Source of the DNA: Craspedostauros australis
Taxonomy: Eukaryota; Bacillariophyta; Bacillariophyceae; Mastogloiales; Achnanthaceae
Reading direction: 5' to 3'
DNA length: 64,000 bases
NCBI GenBank assembly: GCA_026770025.1
Contig: JAMXDE010000058.1
Coordinates: 1-64,000 of the forward strand
The translations under genes and the position numbers were made by a program. The notes beneath the pieces were generated by a model. That model was given only the letters and a program-made list of their open reading frames with translations, was not told the DNA's origin and searched no databases. Positions 47,403 through 58,778 of this stretch are shown piece by piece. Each line of letters begins with the position of its first letter. Positions within the stretch are counted from its first letter, which is position 1.

Positions 47403-49282
47403 AGTGAAATTCGAGTTGAGTTCGTACTAGATGATGATGACAACGAGGATGAGGGTGACGATGAACAGTCAGCGGGAGAGATAAGCATACCGTCGACTCC
47501 AAAGCGAGGGCAAAAATGAGCGCCCTTCCTTCATCAGAATAGTATACAAGTGCATCTTACACACGGCAGTATCCCACTCCAGTCCAGCCATACAAGCGTA
47601 CGCAATGCCAATAGTCTCACTCCGCAGGATACAAACAGGTAGAGTACTCGTACGAGTGACGGAATGTGGGATGGGCCACTCGCATATCCCATGCAAGTAG
47701 GATCGCTCCGAGATTGATGCGCCTCCTTCGGATGTTCCGTGTGGACGAGTGGGATGTTGTCAAAGCTCATTAAGTATTATACCTGCTCCACGAGCACCAC
47801 AACGAAACTGTGCGACCATGGTTGGATACGAGCGAAGAGATCGGCATCCTACTCGTAACAGTACGACCTATGGTATGTGCAGAACCTCCTTGTCTCGTAT
47901 AATATGAGTGATAGGCAAATGAAGATGTGGCGGAGCATAGTACGATGCATGTCGGTCAGAGCGGGCTGCGCTCACTCTTCGTGCCAACGAACTCGAAGAT
48001 TCAAACTGCGGTCGAATTGGCAAGCAAGCATCGGACAACGGGCAACAGAAATCCGGCTGAGAACAAAACAACGGCATGTCTGGGGGAGATGATGTCGCTG
48101 CCAACCCGGATACAGGTGGGGTAGTCGTAGTGATGATAAATCGTTGAGAAACCGCCAATCGCAGAGATGCGGACATGTCCTCTTCTTTCGTGTATTTCTC
48201 CTATCTTCGTCCCATGCTAGCAAGCCACAGGCATCCCAACATGGCCTCACTCTGTTTGGACACATCTCGTGTGCGAGGAATGCGTGATGAAGCACCAAAT
48301 GCGATCTCACTCCTTGGAGTGTGTTATTTGTCCTTGTATCTACAGGTGGGGTAGTGGTGATGGTCGTGGGAGCGACGAGGGTGGCGGCAGGGGCTGTGAG
48401 GCCGGCGACAACAACAATTGAGAGTTCCACAGATCTCACAATACATAGCACACTGGGAGCAGCAGCCACGACGGCAACGAAATGGCAATTGATCCAACAG
48501 GGGAAGCGGCACCGCGATGTGTCTTCAATGGTTCTTGAGTTCTCGGAACTGCTCGCAATTGATGTTTGTTGGTATCCATCGTTTATCGCTTGTGAACTCG
48601 AGACTCACATTGCCGATGGCGGAGCAGCGCGTTTTCGTGAGGAGCGCTTCCCCTCTCTGTCTTTCTTTGCGTCTGCTTGTGGGTCGCAGCGTATGGCGCT
48701 CTGTGCTTGGAGACCGTGTAGCAGCATACGACTAGCTCATTGAGCAGAGTAGAGAACTGCAACTTTCGAAGAATCGTGGCGCGAATGCTCTTTCGAGAAC
48801 CGCTCCTTGCCTCTTTCTCCTTGTTCTCTTCTGGCCTTGTCGCGAGGACAGCAACCCACGAACGCTTGAATGGGGGTGAGATGACGCAGCCAAACGTTGC
48901 TGTGCACACGAGCTACTCACGTGCAGAGATACCGTTGATGTTGTCCGGATTGTGAGCCATCGCTGCTATGATTGCGCAGCTAGAACAAGACTGGAGTCAT
49001 CACCACTGACGAAGAATTGGTGAGGCAGGTTCGTGCGAGCTGAGATACGCTGATTGTATTCCTCTTTCCGTGTCTGCTCACGCAGCTGGTGCCAGAGCAT
49101 CTGTTCCTTTCCCTCTCTTGATTTACCTCGTCTCGACACATTCAGCAGACGTCTGCTCCGGGAGGAGTGCATGGTGCGTGCACCCACGAATGTTCGGTAC
49201 CTTGTCTCCTTCCGAGTGACAAACATCAGCAAGGGTTCTCTTTCCAGGCACCGCACTCGTGTGAATTCCAACAGAACAGAAT
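47403..49282. other. Intergenic region, no confident gene
   Basis: It begins with GATGATGATGAC-rich text probably belonging to the 3' UTR of the methyltransferase. A 20-base word TACAGGTGGGGTAGT followed by GTGATG-like text is repeated at about 48110 and 48342. On the minus strand, 49172-48972 encodes a charged segment (KEQMLWHQLREQTRKEEYN) with nearby splice-like sites (GTCAGT, TAG and GTGAGT), and ATGGCTCACAATCCGG starts at 48960. I could not join these into a gene model. Confidence 0.35.
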
Positions 49283-49285
49283 ACT

Positions 49286-49316
49286 GGAGGTGGTTGTAAG
49301 GGTCATAATTTCATAA
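49286..49316 (+). repeat. Left terminal inverted repeat of Harbinger-like element 1
   Basis: 31 bases, perfect inverted match to 51409-51439, preceded by ACT. Confidence 0.9.
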
Positions 49317-49711
49317 TCTGGGCCTCTCGGCCAATCATATCGCTTCATTTAGGGCACAAGATACCTTTCGGCTCCTCACTGAAATGGGGGTCAACGTCCA
49401 CATAACGTCAATCGAAATTATTATGAACTCCTTGTCCGCGAATATGAACGCTCCTCGGAGACCGTTCATAATTTCATAATCTCTCTGACGAGTCGTGGTA
49501 GTCCAAAATTCGTTCTCAACGGCTACATCGGAGCAAAACTTTGTGCTCACACCAGATTGATCCGATGTGCTCTACTGCAAATTGATTATTCGTTCCCACC
49601 CGTTTCATTGCAACTGTCTGTTGCAATTTAACTCCTTCTTTCGATGCACCTAGTGTAACCCTGTATTTATTATCTGATGAACTCCGGCAGATCATATCTT
49701 CCCCCACCATC

Positions 49712-50340
49712 ATGACTTCCACCCTCCAGTATCATCACCGGCACCAGGCTGCCTTGATTTCCATCATCCTTGTCATTCTCAAGCATCTTGCTGCACAGCA
49801 GCACCTCTTCATGTGTGCTGTGGCACACTGCATCCTCGAAACCATGCCAACAAGTGTGCGAAGGGGTCGGTACCTCAGCTCAAGCATCTTCCATCATCAA
49901 GCATTATCTTTCAGGTCTTTGATTTGAGAGCATGGCGACTTCATGGAGTTCTACAACTTCATTGGGCTTACCAGGCCATTGTTTGATCGATTGGCATAAC
50001 TGCTATAGCCTGGCATTGAAGCGTTGCCTGTTGATCCGTGAGACACGGTGCCACCACGACCATCATATATTCACTGTTGTAAGTTCGACTACATTGATGT
50101 CACTGCCATTGCAATGAAGTATCTGACTTCCAAGTCAGAATTGAAGATCCATTTCTGGTAGGATCTGCCTTTGTTGGAAGGTCGGAAGAGATCTTGGAGG
50201 ATGTAGGGAGCAATGGACATGGCAGAGGCTGAAGTTGAGGCAATGGAAGAGCACGCTCGCAAAACAGGGACTATGGATGACAATTGTAACCTGCCATACA
50301 AAGCGATGGCTCTTGAGAAGAAAGCAAAGGAAGATGTGGA
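49712..50340 (+). pseudogene. Harbinger-like transposase remnant (element 1)
   Basis: Segments of the N-terminal part of the transposase are readable: GRYLSSSIFHHQALSFRSL, a stop, FMEFYNFIGLTRPLFDRL, two stops, then KYLTSKSELKIHF and AMDMAEAEVEAMEEHA. The order (Arg-rich strand, F..F..L....FD.L helix, then a helix-turn-helix-like YLTSKSE block) resembles the region before the catalytic core of Harbinger-type transposases. At least four stop codons interrupt it, and no DDE core is recognised downstream. Function is lost. Confidence 0.5.
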
Positions 50341-51408
50341 ATGCATCAACGATACCAGAAGCAAAGAAGGTGCAAGTGGGAAGCTACAATGGCCATTTGT
50401 ATCATCAAAGCATTGACAATGAGACAATTGATGAGCAAACGATTGCACTGAATGCTGCAATGGTTGGGATAGGTACGTTGAGCATTCAATGAATGAAGGA
50501 GTGGACACCAGCAGCACAGCCAATAGAGAAAGGAAGGCAGGGGAAGCAGGAAAGTGGCAACGCAAAGTGAATAGTATGGAGATGAACTGCGGATGGCGAG
50601 GAGCAATACATATGTACATACATACACATCCATCTGGTATATGGCAGTTAAAAACTGCACTTGGGCAAGACATATGTATTTGTGAATGTGTGAAGCAGCA
50701 AGAGATGTGCGAAACTGGAGCTGTGGATGTGTCAGCATACAGCCCCATTCAGCGAGGTTGAGTATCATCCTGCCGATATTGAATTGGACAACATGACATT
50801 TTAGCAAGCTATGTGGCATGTTGTCCACGAGGGTTAGATATATTTAGATAGCTCTTATGACACAAGTACATGGCTTGTGCTCACTGTGGATGGAACTAAT
50901 GCTGTCATTGTTGGTCGATACCAGACTGCGATGGTATCCAACAGTGTGGGTGGTGATGTTGTGACAGCTTCGGTGTTGCGTTGATTCCTCACGTTGTGGA
51001 CGATTGGGCTCTGTTGTGTGCTTCCTCCCTTGCGTGTGTTGTGTCAAGTAGCACAGTGTTGTTTGTGGCATCCCTACATGCCCATGTTCACGGCAACAGC
51101 AACACTTGCGAATACTATGCAGCATAATTTTATATAATACAATGGAGCACAGTGACTCATCCTATGGTATGAGAAGTATACTATACTCTCCACAACATAA
51201 TAGGATGAACTTGATGCTTATCTTAACAATCCGCAAGTGATGACATGACAACCCTGAACAGGGTGATACGAGGAAAATGGTCGTGGAGAGAAATGGCGAT
51301 GCATGGAAGGAATCAATGGATTGACAGGCACTGATTTAGTCTTGGGGGCAGATTTGTATACGGGACTGATGTTCGTGACTTGAAATCGGGGTGAACGAGG
51401 CTGACCAG
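50341..51408. other. 3' part of Harbinger-like element 1, no gene
   Basis: No coding motif is recognised. Short plus-strand frames (for example NEGVDTSSTANRERKAGE near 50489) have no family resemblance. This is where the catalytic domain would be expected, so it is either deleted or decayed beyond recognition. Confidence 0.4.
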
Positions 51409-51439
51409 TTATGAAATTATGACCCTTACAACCACCTCC
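51409..51439 (-). repeat. Right terminal inverted repeat of Harbinger-like element 1
   Basis: 31 bases, perfect inverted match to 49286-49316, followed by ACT. Confidence 0.9.
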
Positions 51440-51450
51440 ACTCCATCAAT

Positions 51451-51475
51451 AGAGGACTTTCGCATTCTGTTCCCC
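51451..51475 (+). repeat. Left terminal inverted repeat of Harbinger-like element 2
   Basis: 25 bases, perfect inverted match to 59030-59054, preceded by AAT. It starts only 8 bases after the ACT that ends element 1. Confidence 0.88.
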
Positions 51476-51821
51476 CCGCCCCTGTGTCATGTCGCGGTTC
51501 GCATTAACTCTCGAGTACGAAAAACGCACAGGACTGATTCGTGACAGAATCATGCTTGGATTAACTCGAGCGATATTGCGTTCGCGCCAAAACTGTGCGA
51601 TTAATTTAGTCACGTTCGTTTTGATTCGTGCTGAAGAACATCACATTTGCTGATGCCTCTGTCGACACATCACCTCCTTCCGGTTTTTGGTAACTGCATG
51701 ACAGATTTCCTCCACACTGCACTTGATGCTATACTCGTGGTTTCTTCCATTCTTCCGCGTTCACTACGCTTTCGCATATACAACCTTTCTCCACGCACTA
51801 TAGCTGGTCCTTCTCTTTCTA

Positions 51822-52440
51822 ATGGTGCTGCGTATTTGGAACTCCCTTCCTGAGAGGCAGGCATTGCAAGAAGCCCACAATCGATTTGTTGAGGCTGTGA
51901 ATCAGCTTTCACAGATTGATGTGCACGGTCTGAACTACACTGGTGTTGCCATTCTTGTGGAGTACTTTAGTCACGTTATTGCATTAGGCTGCCATGTGCT
52001 GGAGATGCAGCAGCTCTATCTCGGTCCATTGGGTCCTCCTCCTTTGTATACAAACAGAAACATTGCCATCTCAGAATTGGCTGACACCAAAGCTATTCCT
52101 CACTTCCACTTCCAAGCATGCTACCTCCAACGCTTGGCTGACCGTCTCTGGCCACAGTTCCAGGCAGTGTCCAGTGAGAATGACCCTGCATGCATTCAGG
52201 TCAAGAACCGATACTTGGTATCCTATGAAATGGGATTGCTGCTCATGCTGTACCGTCTGGCACATCGTGGACGTTTCTGTGACATGGAACTGAGATTCAG
52301 TATGAACAGCATCCGCATCTCCTGCATTGTTTGTACTTTCTACATCTACTTCTATGCCATCGCCTTACTGTACCTGAGCAATATCAAATTATGTCTTCCT
52401 CGGTTCGCCATCTATGCTAAGAACAGTCATCGTCTTGTTG
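51822..52440 (+). pseudogene. Harbinger-type transposase N-terminal fragment (element 2)
   Basis: An open frame of about 205 residues whose middle reads FHFQACYLQRLADRLWPQF, then LLLMLYRLAHRGRFCDME, then RFSMNSIRISCIVCTFYIY. This is the order seen before the catalytic core in HARBI1-like proteins: F.F...DL..L...L, then E.L...L.RL......D....FG.S...IS.I. The similarity fades after KNSHRLVALCQR (about 52448). The frame runs on to 52589, but that part looks like Copia flank read by chance. The DDE core is absent, consistent with interruption by the retrotransposon. The track codon at 51822 is an ATG, but the true start is uncertain. Confidence 0.6.
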
Positions 52441-52852
52441 CCTTATGCCAGCGGACGATTGATGTTCATACAATTGATGTTGTTTTGCTAATGATGATGG
52501 ATGTAAGACCAAATTATGATTACTTGAGCTATCTCTCTCTTCTGCTGTCTGCACCTCTTGGTCGATCGTATTCATGCATTTCGAGATGATTCGGTTTGCA
52601 CTTCTCCCAAACCCGAGCCATTCTCTATTAGTTTTCTCGTTTTGGTTGGAGGTCAGTGATTGAAGAAGTGTCTTCTCATATGCAATTATTTCTGCACGAT
52701 CAAATCTTTGTGCAGGGTTTTCACGTGACCGGAGGCGTGGGAGATGGGGTGAAACCTGTCTGTTCTGAAAATTATGTCCGTGCAGGGCAGTCATTTGCTC
52801 AGTGTGGATCCTACTCGTGGTTTGTGCGGTATTGTCTGTCCATTGACACTCA

Positions 52853-52898
52853 TCGTTCGGATTCGGCCAGATTCGTGAATTGGCACTACATCTGCACA
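52853..52898 (-). repeat. Copia LTR-like terminal repeat, 3' end
   Basis: 46 bases, starting TGTGCAGATGTAGTGCCAAT on the minus strand and abutting the purine tract at 52899-52909. It matches 58733-58778 with two mismatches. Confidence 0.6.
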
Positions 52899-52931
52899 CT
52901 CCCTCTTGTCGGTGGCATGAGTGGACCGCGC

Positions 52932-54800
52932 TTACCATCCCAATAGTTGCAATCGCAGAGATTCGAATAGTGGATGTGCCAAGGGCTTGGTGAATACATC
53001 GGCCATCTGGTCCAACGTGTCGACCTTTTCAATGGTGATGAGCCCTTTGCTGACAGCTTCATGGAAGTGATGGTATTTGACATTGATGTGTTTGGTACGA
53101 GGACGCATTGTTGGAGTCCATCGAGTCGTCTCGGTATCCGTGACTGGGGACTCGGTGGAAGATACCAATCAACAAATGGCGCCAACAACAAGTTCGCGCC
53201 GAAAAACACAACTCCTCCATCATCCTACGACTTCTGCCATGTTCATTGAAGCTTCAGATCCTCAGACGATGATGCAACATCTTCAAGCATCGCCATCCTT
53301 TGTTCGGTCAGCAAATCGACGACATCAGAGTCATCGGTCATCCTGTTCGATCACCGCTCTACTAAAACTGAGAGCCTGCACCTCGTGCTTTCGCACGATG
53401 CATGCATGCCCTCGTTCAATCTCGCACTGCAGTAGAAGACGCAAGTCATGTAATCATAAATCAACCTTTCACACTATTTCAAGACGCATTCTGGGTGTGT
53501 TTGTGAGTTCGAGGGCACCGGAGTTGTCCTCAAATGCTGTGCAGTGAACTTTTGGCGGAGAAGTGTTGAATGACGATATGTGCTGCTTAATTTCATTGAT
53601 GAGGTGTATGATGGGTATAACCTCTCATAGAGCTTGGCTGAGAGCCATGTACTTGGCTTCTGTGGTGCTGAGTGCGACTTCTGTTTGCAGTTTGGAGTTC
53701 CATATGATGGGGAATCCTTCATACAGGACAACGTGTCTGGTACAACTTTTGCCGTGTTGGGGTCGTTGTTGGCTTGTGTGAAGCCTCCTGCAAAGTCTGC
53801 ATCAGCATAGCAGTGAATGGAGTCATTGGTAGATGAGATGTGGAGTCCCATATCCCATGTGTGAGCGAGGTATCGTACAATCCATTCAATGGCATCTTTG
53901 TGTGACTTCATCGGATGAGCCATGAAGCGTGCGCATTGATGGACTGTGAAGCAGATGTCAGGTCTTGTCGATCATGTGAGGAAGTTGAGCATCCCCACAA
54001 CTGACCGATATTCGAATTGCCAAGTAGCAGCAGGGCCACTGGTGTCCTTGTATAGGAGTGGTTTGACGGCTGGCGTCGAATTGGTTCGTCCTGGTGAGTC
54101 AGGATTGATCTTGGCTGCTCGTATGATTCGATCTATGAGTTGCGGTTGTGTGAGTGTGATGGTGTCATCAGTACGTTGGATGTGAACGCCCAGATACTCA
54201 TTCATGTTGCCTTCATCGGTTAGTGTGAACCGTGCCTTGAGGCACTCGATGATGTCATCGATCTTGTGTTTGCGTGGGCCAATGATGATGGTGTCATCAA
54301 CGTACAGCAGAATGGATGTGTTGTCCTTGTAGAGAAGGCATTCATCGACTTGGCTTTGCTGGAATCCATGCTGCATCAGGCTGTCAACCACATGCCGATG
54401 CCATACCAATGCTGCCTGCTTGGTGCCAGACAAATTCTTCTTGAGTTGGAGAACGTGAGACCTGTTGTCTCCGTCCACATTGCACCCCTGAGGTGTTTGC
54501 ATGAAGATGTCACATTCCACATCCGCTTGTGGGAACGCCAGAACGAAGTCAATTTGAAGAGTGTTCCAGTGCTGTTTGATGGCCATGGTGAGGAATATCT
54601 GGATGGTGGACCATTGCACAACAGGTGCGAATGTTTCCCAGTAGTTGACACCATGTTGTTGCTCTCCTCCATGCACGCATAGCCGTGCTTTCCACTTGTA
54701 GATTTCGCCGGTTGCAAGTCTGCGTTTGCGTTTGAATGACCAGACGGCTTTCAGGATCTTGTGCCCTTTTGGCACATGATTGCGTTGGACGACCTCTCAA
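52932..54800 (-). pseudogene. Copia reverse transcriptase, RNase H and C-terminal tail
   Basis: The RT frame (54775-53972) contains ATGEIYKWKARLCVHGG, NYWETFAPVVQWSTIQ, QIDFVLAFPQADVE and the catalytic YVDDTIIIG, all standard Copia RT blocks. It passes with a break into RNase H (53923-53474), with YADADFAGG followed by a frameshift. The tail RTKHINVKYHHFHE, LDQMADVFTKPL and LRLQLLGW (53120-52932) is the classic end of Copia Pol. At least three frame breaks separate these parts, so no intact enzyme is encoded. Confidence 0.85.
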
Positions 54801-55356
54801 TGCTGTCTGGATTGGTGGTCTTCGATTTCCTTGTGCATTGCCCTGATGAATTTGTCGCGGTGAGGCTGCTTCTGCATTATCCCCCAGTACATAGTGTCAT
54901 CGTCTGCAAGTGTTGCTGCGAATGACATGGGGTGCAGATCGCCCGAGTTCATGTTGAGGACGTCAGATGCGTGGAAGAATTGAGCAGTGTATGTGTGGTA
55001 GGATTGGAGTTGGAGTGTAGGCTGGTTGGTCTCTGCACATTCTGTTGCGGATGGAGCGGATCGTGATGCGTTCTGTGTGGCGATGGCGTAGCTCCCTCTG
55101 AAGGTGAGCTTGCTGGTTGTCTTGGAACACTGTGCCTTGGAAGGCTGGACCTCGGAAGGTTGTGCAACTTGTGCTGCATGTCAAGCTGGAATGGCTTGGC
55201 GTCAGGTGCAGTGTGTGTGGTCCCTGGAGGACACGTGCTTGCGGAAAGCTGGTGCTGAACAGCACGTGTGATGCATTTGGAGCGCATCTGCTGCGACGGC
55301 TTGGCTGGTTCGTCGATGTGTGTGAGACGCTGCCACTGTGATGCGCCAGGACGCAT

Positions 55357-56955
55357 TAGTGGGTTGGTCTTGACCGTTTGGAACCTGTCATCGAAGTTCA
55401 GATGGAACTGTGGCTATATGTACCCTGTGTCGATCTTGAGAACGATAGGTACGCAGCTCGCATGTTCAGCTGACATGCCAAGGAATATGGCAACGTTGGC
55501 TCGGCTGCTCCACTTGGGAACCTGGGATCCCTGTTGCAGTGCGGCCTTGAGGATGTATACAGGGCATCCAAATGTGTGAAAGTGTTGCATTGAGGGTCAG
55601 ATCTTGATCTGCGCGAATCGCTGGAGTGGCAATATACCTCCCTCTCGAGCAGCATTCCTTTGGATCTTGGAGGTGTAGTGCGGAGTATACGGCCATAGAG
55701 ACGGATGAATGGCATCAGGACAATGGTGCTGCGCAAGCAAGAGTATCGAGCAAGTGGACTCTTGGAGGTTGCGGATGCGTCGCTTGGCAACGCCATTCTG
55801 ATGGTGAGCATTGACTCCACAGAATGTGATGGTTTGATTGGCTGCTGCGACAGCCGTGCGGAACAGCTGCTCAGCGAATTTGTCTTTGTCGGGGTGGTAG
55901 TGGTGTATGTAGACACCGAATGAGTGAGCATAGCGCTCGAAAGCCTGATTGGCTTGCAGTGTGTTGGCACCAGACTGGGTGAGCTGCAAGTGAACGTAGT
56001 CAATACCAAGGTACTGATCAACAAACACTGTCACGCATGTGTATTGCGACCAGGTGTGCATGCCGTTTTGCTGCGGAAGTACCCCAGGCTGGCAGGAGAA
56101 AATCTGGTCGACTGACACTATATGCCCTGGGAATCGCGCTCGTTTGACAACGTGCATGATATGGTTTGGCTTGCACCGACAGACAGCTTTGCCATAGATG
56201 CACCCAGAGCAGAGAGGGAACTTGGCCTTGGCCAAGTGTCGTGGTATGATGCTGTGTGACGCCATGTTGTGCAAGACACGGAAGGGTAGGTGTCCCAAGT
56301 GATGATGCCACCGGAGTAGCTGTCCTTGTGCGTCAGACGCACCAACAGGTTGTGTTGCCAACTGATCACGGACCAGTGTGTTGTTGTCTTGGAGAGGATC
56401 GGGCCTCAGCTTGGCAAGCTTGGGATCTTCGTGAACCTACATCAAGTCATCGGGGACATTGTTGATGTTGAGAAGTTCTGAGTTGCTTGGAGGACTGGAA
56501 GTAGCAAGGAATGCTGGTGCATGTCACTTGGTGTTGGTGACAGACATCAAAGGCAGGTTGGTGCCTAGATGATGATACACTGTGACCTTGCAACGTGAAG
56601 AGCGCAGGACAGTGTAGTTGCTGTATGTCATGCAGGTACGCAGGTGCCTGTCATGGTGATCGTGGGGACCTTGGTCAGACCATTGCTGCGGACAGAACAG
56701 ATGGATGCGAAGCCATGGCGCATAGTATGCATTGGATATCTTAATCCGCAGTGGCCTGCCATTGTTGTCAAGTATTGTCCATGACAGTGTGCCCTTGGAT
56801 TGGATGGGGATGGACTCTCCAACTCCTTCTATGGTCATACCATGGATAGGTTGAAGATCGTTGTTGAAGTTGCCGCATTGTCCAGAGACTGTGGCAAACA
56901 TGCAAGTGTTGATTCCGATTGGCACATCACCCATCCAATGCAATGCCATCTGCAT
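55357..56955 (-). pseudogene. Copia protease, pre-integrase and integrase region
   Basis: The 56955-56524 frame has GVGESIPIQSKGTLSWTI and NAYYAPWLRIHLFCPQQW, the second half of a Copia protease-like segment; the catalytic D(S/T)G is not seen. The 56361-55597 frame has LLRWHHHLGHLPFRVLH and CSGCIYGKAVCR (pre-integrase HHCC), then ISVDQ-like VSVDQIFSCQPG, VFVDQYLGIDYVHLQ and NGVAKRRIRN. The last motif has K where the catalytic E of NGVAER normally stands. A shifted frame continues with VPKWSSRANVAIFLG, HLNFDDRFQTV and a Pro/Thr/His-rich linker to about 54950. Confidence 0.75.
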
Positions 56956-57015
56956 TGCAGAGGTGCCTTGCAGGTCTGTGACTGATAAGGTTGACTGGAT
57001 GGGCGTGCTGACATG

Positions 57016-57965
57016 TCAGTTCTCGCTGATGTTTCCATTGCTGGGAGCGGAATGCTGACTACTGTTGAAGTTTCCATTGCCGTTGTCGAAGTGGATGTGA
57101 GGAGCTGACTTGGTGTGCACCTTGGCGGATTTGGATGAGGACGATTTCTTGTCATACAAGCGCTTCTTCCCAGAGGAGTCAGCATGCTTGCCAGATCGGG
57201 CATGACAGTTGGATGTCTTGTGCTTGCCCCATGCCTTGTGGTTGTCACACCAGTGGAAGGTGGTTCCCTGGTGGACAAAGTGCCTGGGGTTGTTGCCCTT
57301 TGGCGGATCTTGATTGGCAAGAAGGTAGTTGCCGCCTTGTGGCAAGCTGTCTCTTTGTTGTCCTTCTTGTTGTTTGCTTGCTTGCTGGATGATTTGGTGA
57401 GTGATGCTTTGAGCTGCTTCGTCTTGGCCCGGAGAGCAAGGAGCTGCTTGTCGCAAGAAAGGCGGTTCCATGTGCTGGCATTGACCAAGCTCTGTTACTT
57501 GGTCTCAGCAGTATTCATGAGACTGATGTAGTCTGGAGTACCGCAGTCGCTGCAGTGCTGGATGTGGCTGACAAACTCTTCATTGTATGATATGTCGTAT
57601 GCAGTGATGAGTGCAAAGGTGACTTTGCTGCCAACTGTTTTGCCTTTGGACTGGAGAGTGAAGACTTGGTTGCAAACGTGGTTGTTCAGCTTCTTGATGT
57701 TGTTGTTGAAGTCTTTGAGCTTCAACCAATGTAGATTGATACCAACCGCACCACTCCAAGCACACTCCCAAGAGTACGGCCATGGAGCCTGCAGTGTTAG
57801 ATCCGTCTGGAAGTTATTGAAATATATGGATGCTGATATCACGCAGTACTGCGTTGGACGAGACTGCACAGTACGCATCACCTTGTACAGCATTATGCAT
57901 ACCAATGCATTGCACAGGCCGTTTTCAGAGATCCAATCAACTGGACAACTCCAAGCACACTCCAA
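57016..57965 (-). pseudogene. Copia Gag remnant
   Basis: Two frames. The upstream one (57965-57495) has LHWLKLKDFNNNIKKLN, then YNEEFVSHIQHC and a stop. The downstream one (57471-57016) is Gln/Ser/Asn-rich and carries WCDNHKAWGKHKTSNC, a Cx2Hx5Hx4C zinc-binding knuckle variant common in Copia Gag, followed by a Lys/Ser-rich region. The N-terminal limit is uncertain. Confidence 0.6.
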
Positions 57966-58350
57966 AACGTGCGGTCATCCAGTGCGAATTCCTAGATCAG
58001 TTTACAAGGGATCCAATTCTATGGATGCTGATACCAAGCAGAACTGAACAATACGCATTGCGCTGTACAACGTTCTGAGCATGTGTGCATACAAAATGTC
58101 AATCATACTCCAATCCAACACTTCGATGCCTCCGAATCTCCTCCAAAGTGTACGAATATTGAGTTCAAAGTGATCGATCCATGTGGGAAGGACTTAAATC
58201 TACAGATCAAGATGTCGTTTGATGCGTAGCTCACAGTGCTGCCATGCACAAAACGCCATGATATCCAGATCCATTGGTATGAGTACCTTCCAGAAGGATC
58301 CAAGACCTCAAACTTCGTGGCTGTACCCCATGGAGTGTGCTTGGAGTGGT
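57748..58350. repeat. Direct and inverted copies of a module of about 130 bases
   Basis: A module starting CCACTCCAAGCACACTCC at 57750 is followed by a diverged direct copy (ACTCCAAGCACACTCCAAAA at 57947) and a weaker third one near 58138. An inverted copy reads CCACTCCAAGCACACTCC from 58350 leftwards to about 58215. The first and the inverted copy share TTAGATCCGTCTGGAAG versus TTGGATCCTTCTGGAAG and ATACGCATC-like ends. The arms could form a long imperfect hairpin. The inverted copy encodes DPSGRYSYQWIWIS on the minus strand. The origin is unknown. Confidence 0.6.
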
Positions 58351-58732
58351 GGGGTTGTTACAATCAAGTATGCTTGACCTTTTGTATGCACATATGACCA
58401 ACACAGTACACACAGTGACCAAACAGTATCGCAGGAATGGAGTACATGTAGTCTGAAACTCCTTGCAGTTGGATGTAGACCATTCCAAGGTCGGTACATG
58501 CCAATGGCGATGTCAGCATGCAATCGATAATAGCTGATTCGACCCTCTGCTCAACAGGATTCATCGACAACATCATAAACTAGAGTACTCTACGCTGTCC
58601 AAAAGGGAAATGGTTGATGTGTACACTTCGTGGCTAAGCTAACATTTTCAATGCTGTCGCAGTGATACGCCGACCATTTCAGTCATCCAATCATCGTGCC
58701 AGGCACCAAAACGACCCGGTTAGTGAATTTGC

Positions 58733-58778
58733 TCGTTCGGATTTGGCCAGATTCGTGAATTGGCACTAAATCTGCACA
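58733..58778 (-). repeat. Copia LTR-like terminal repeat, 5' end
   Basis: 46 bases, starting TGTGCAGATTTAGTGCCAAT on the minus strand. Just inside lies TGGTGCCTGGCACGA (58705-58691 on the minus strand), which begins TGG as a tRNA primer-binding site would; this reading is speculative. Confidence 0.5.

Larger units (their letters stand above)
49286..51439. mobile_element. PIF/Harbinger-like DNA transposon 1
   Basis: The element is bounded by a perfect 31-base terminal inverted repeat starting GGAGGTGGTTGTAAGGGTCA at 49286-49316 and, reversed, at 51409-51439. The 3-base word ACT flanks both ends (49283-49285 and 51440-51442), as expected for a 3-bp target duplication. The word CATAATTTCATAATCT from the inverted repeat recurs at 49466-49481. 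Total length is 2154 bases. It contains a decayed transposase at 49712-50340 on the + strand and no intact ORF. Fixed ends and decayed coding sequence indicate an old or non-autonomous copy. Confidence 0.85.
52853..58778 (-). mobile_element. Decayed Copia-type retrotransposon nested in Harbinger-like element 2
   Basis: It reads right to left: Gag (about 57965-57016), protease region (56955-56524), GAG-pre-integrase and integrase (56361-55357), RT (54800-53972), RNase H (53923-53474) and a C-terminal tail ending LQLLGW (52932). A 46-base word beginning TGTGCAGAT on the minus strand occurs at both ends (52898-52853 and 58778-58733, two mismatches). The 3' copy is directly preceded by the purine tract ACAAGAGGGAG, as expected for a polypurine tract next to an LTR. 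Similarity between the two ends stops after 46 bases, so full LTRs are not preserved, and no target duplication was identified. Confidence 0.75.

Noticed and set aside
52417-52938. 173-codon minus-strand frame at the Copia 3' end
   Set aside because: It spans the end of the Copia element and the LTR-like sequence; the true C-terminus of Pol reads in another frame ending at 52932.
58670-58778. tRNA-like gene suggested by CGTGCCAGGCACCA
   Set aside because: No cloverleaf or internal promoter boxes could be found; the word is better read as a possible primer-binding site complement, itself uncertain.
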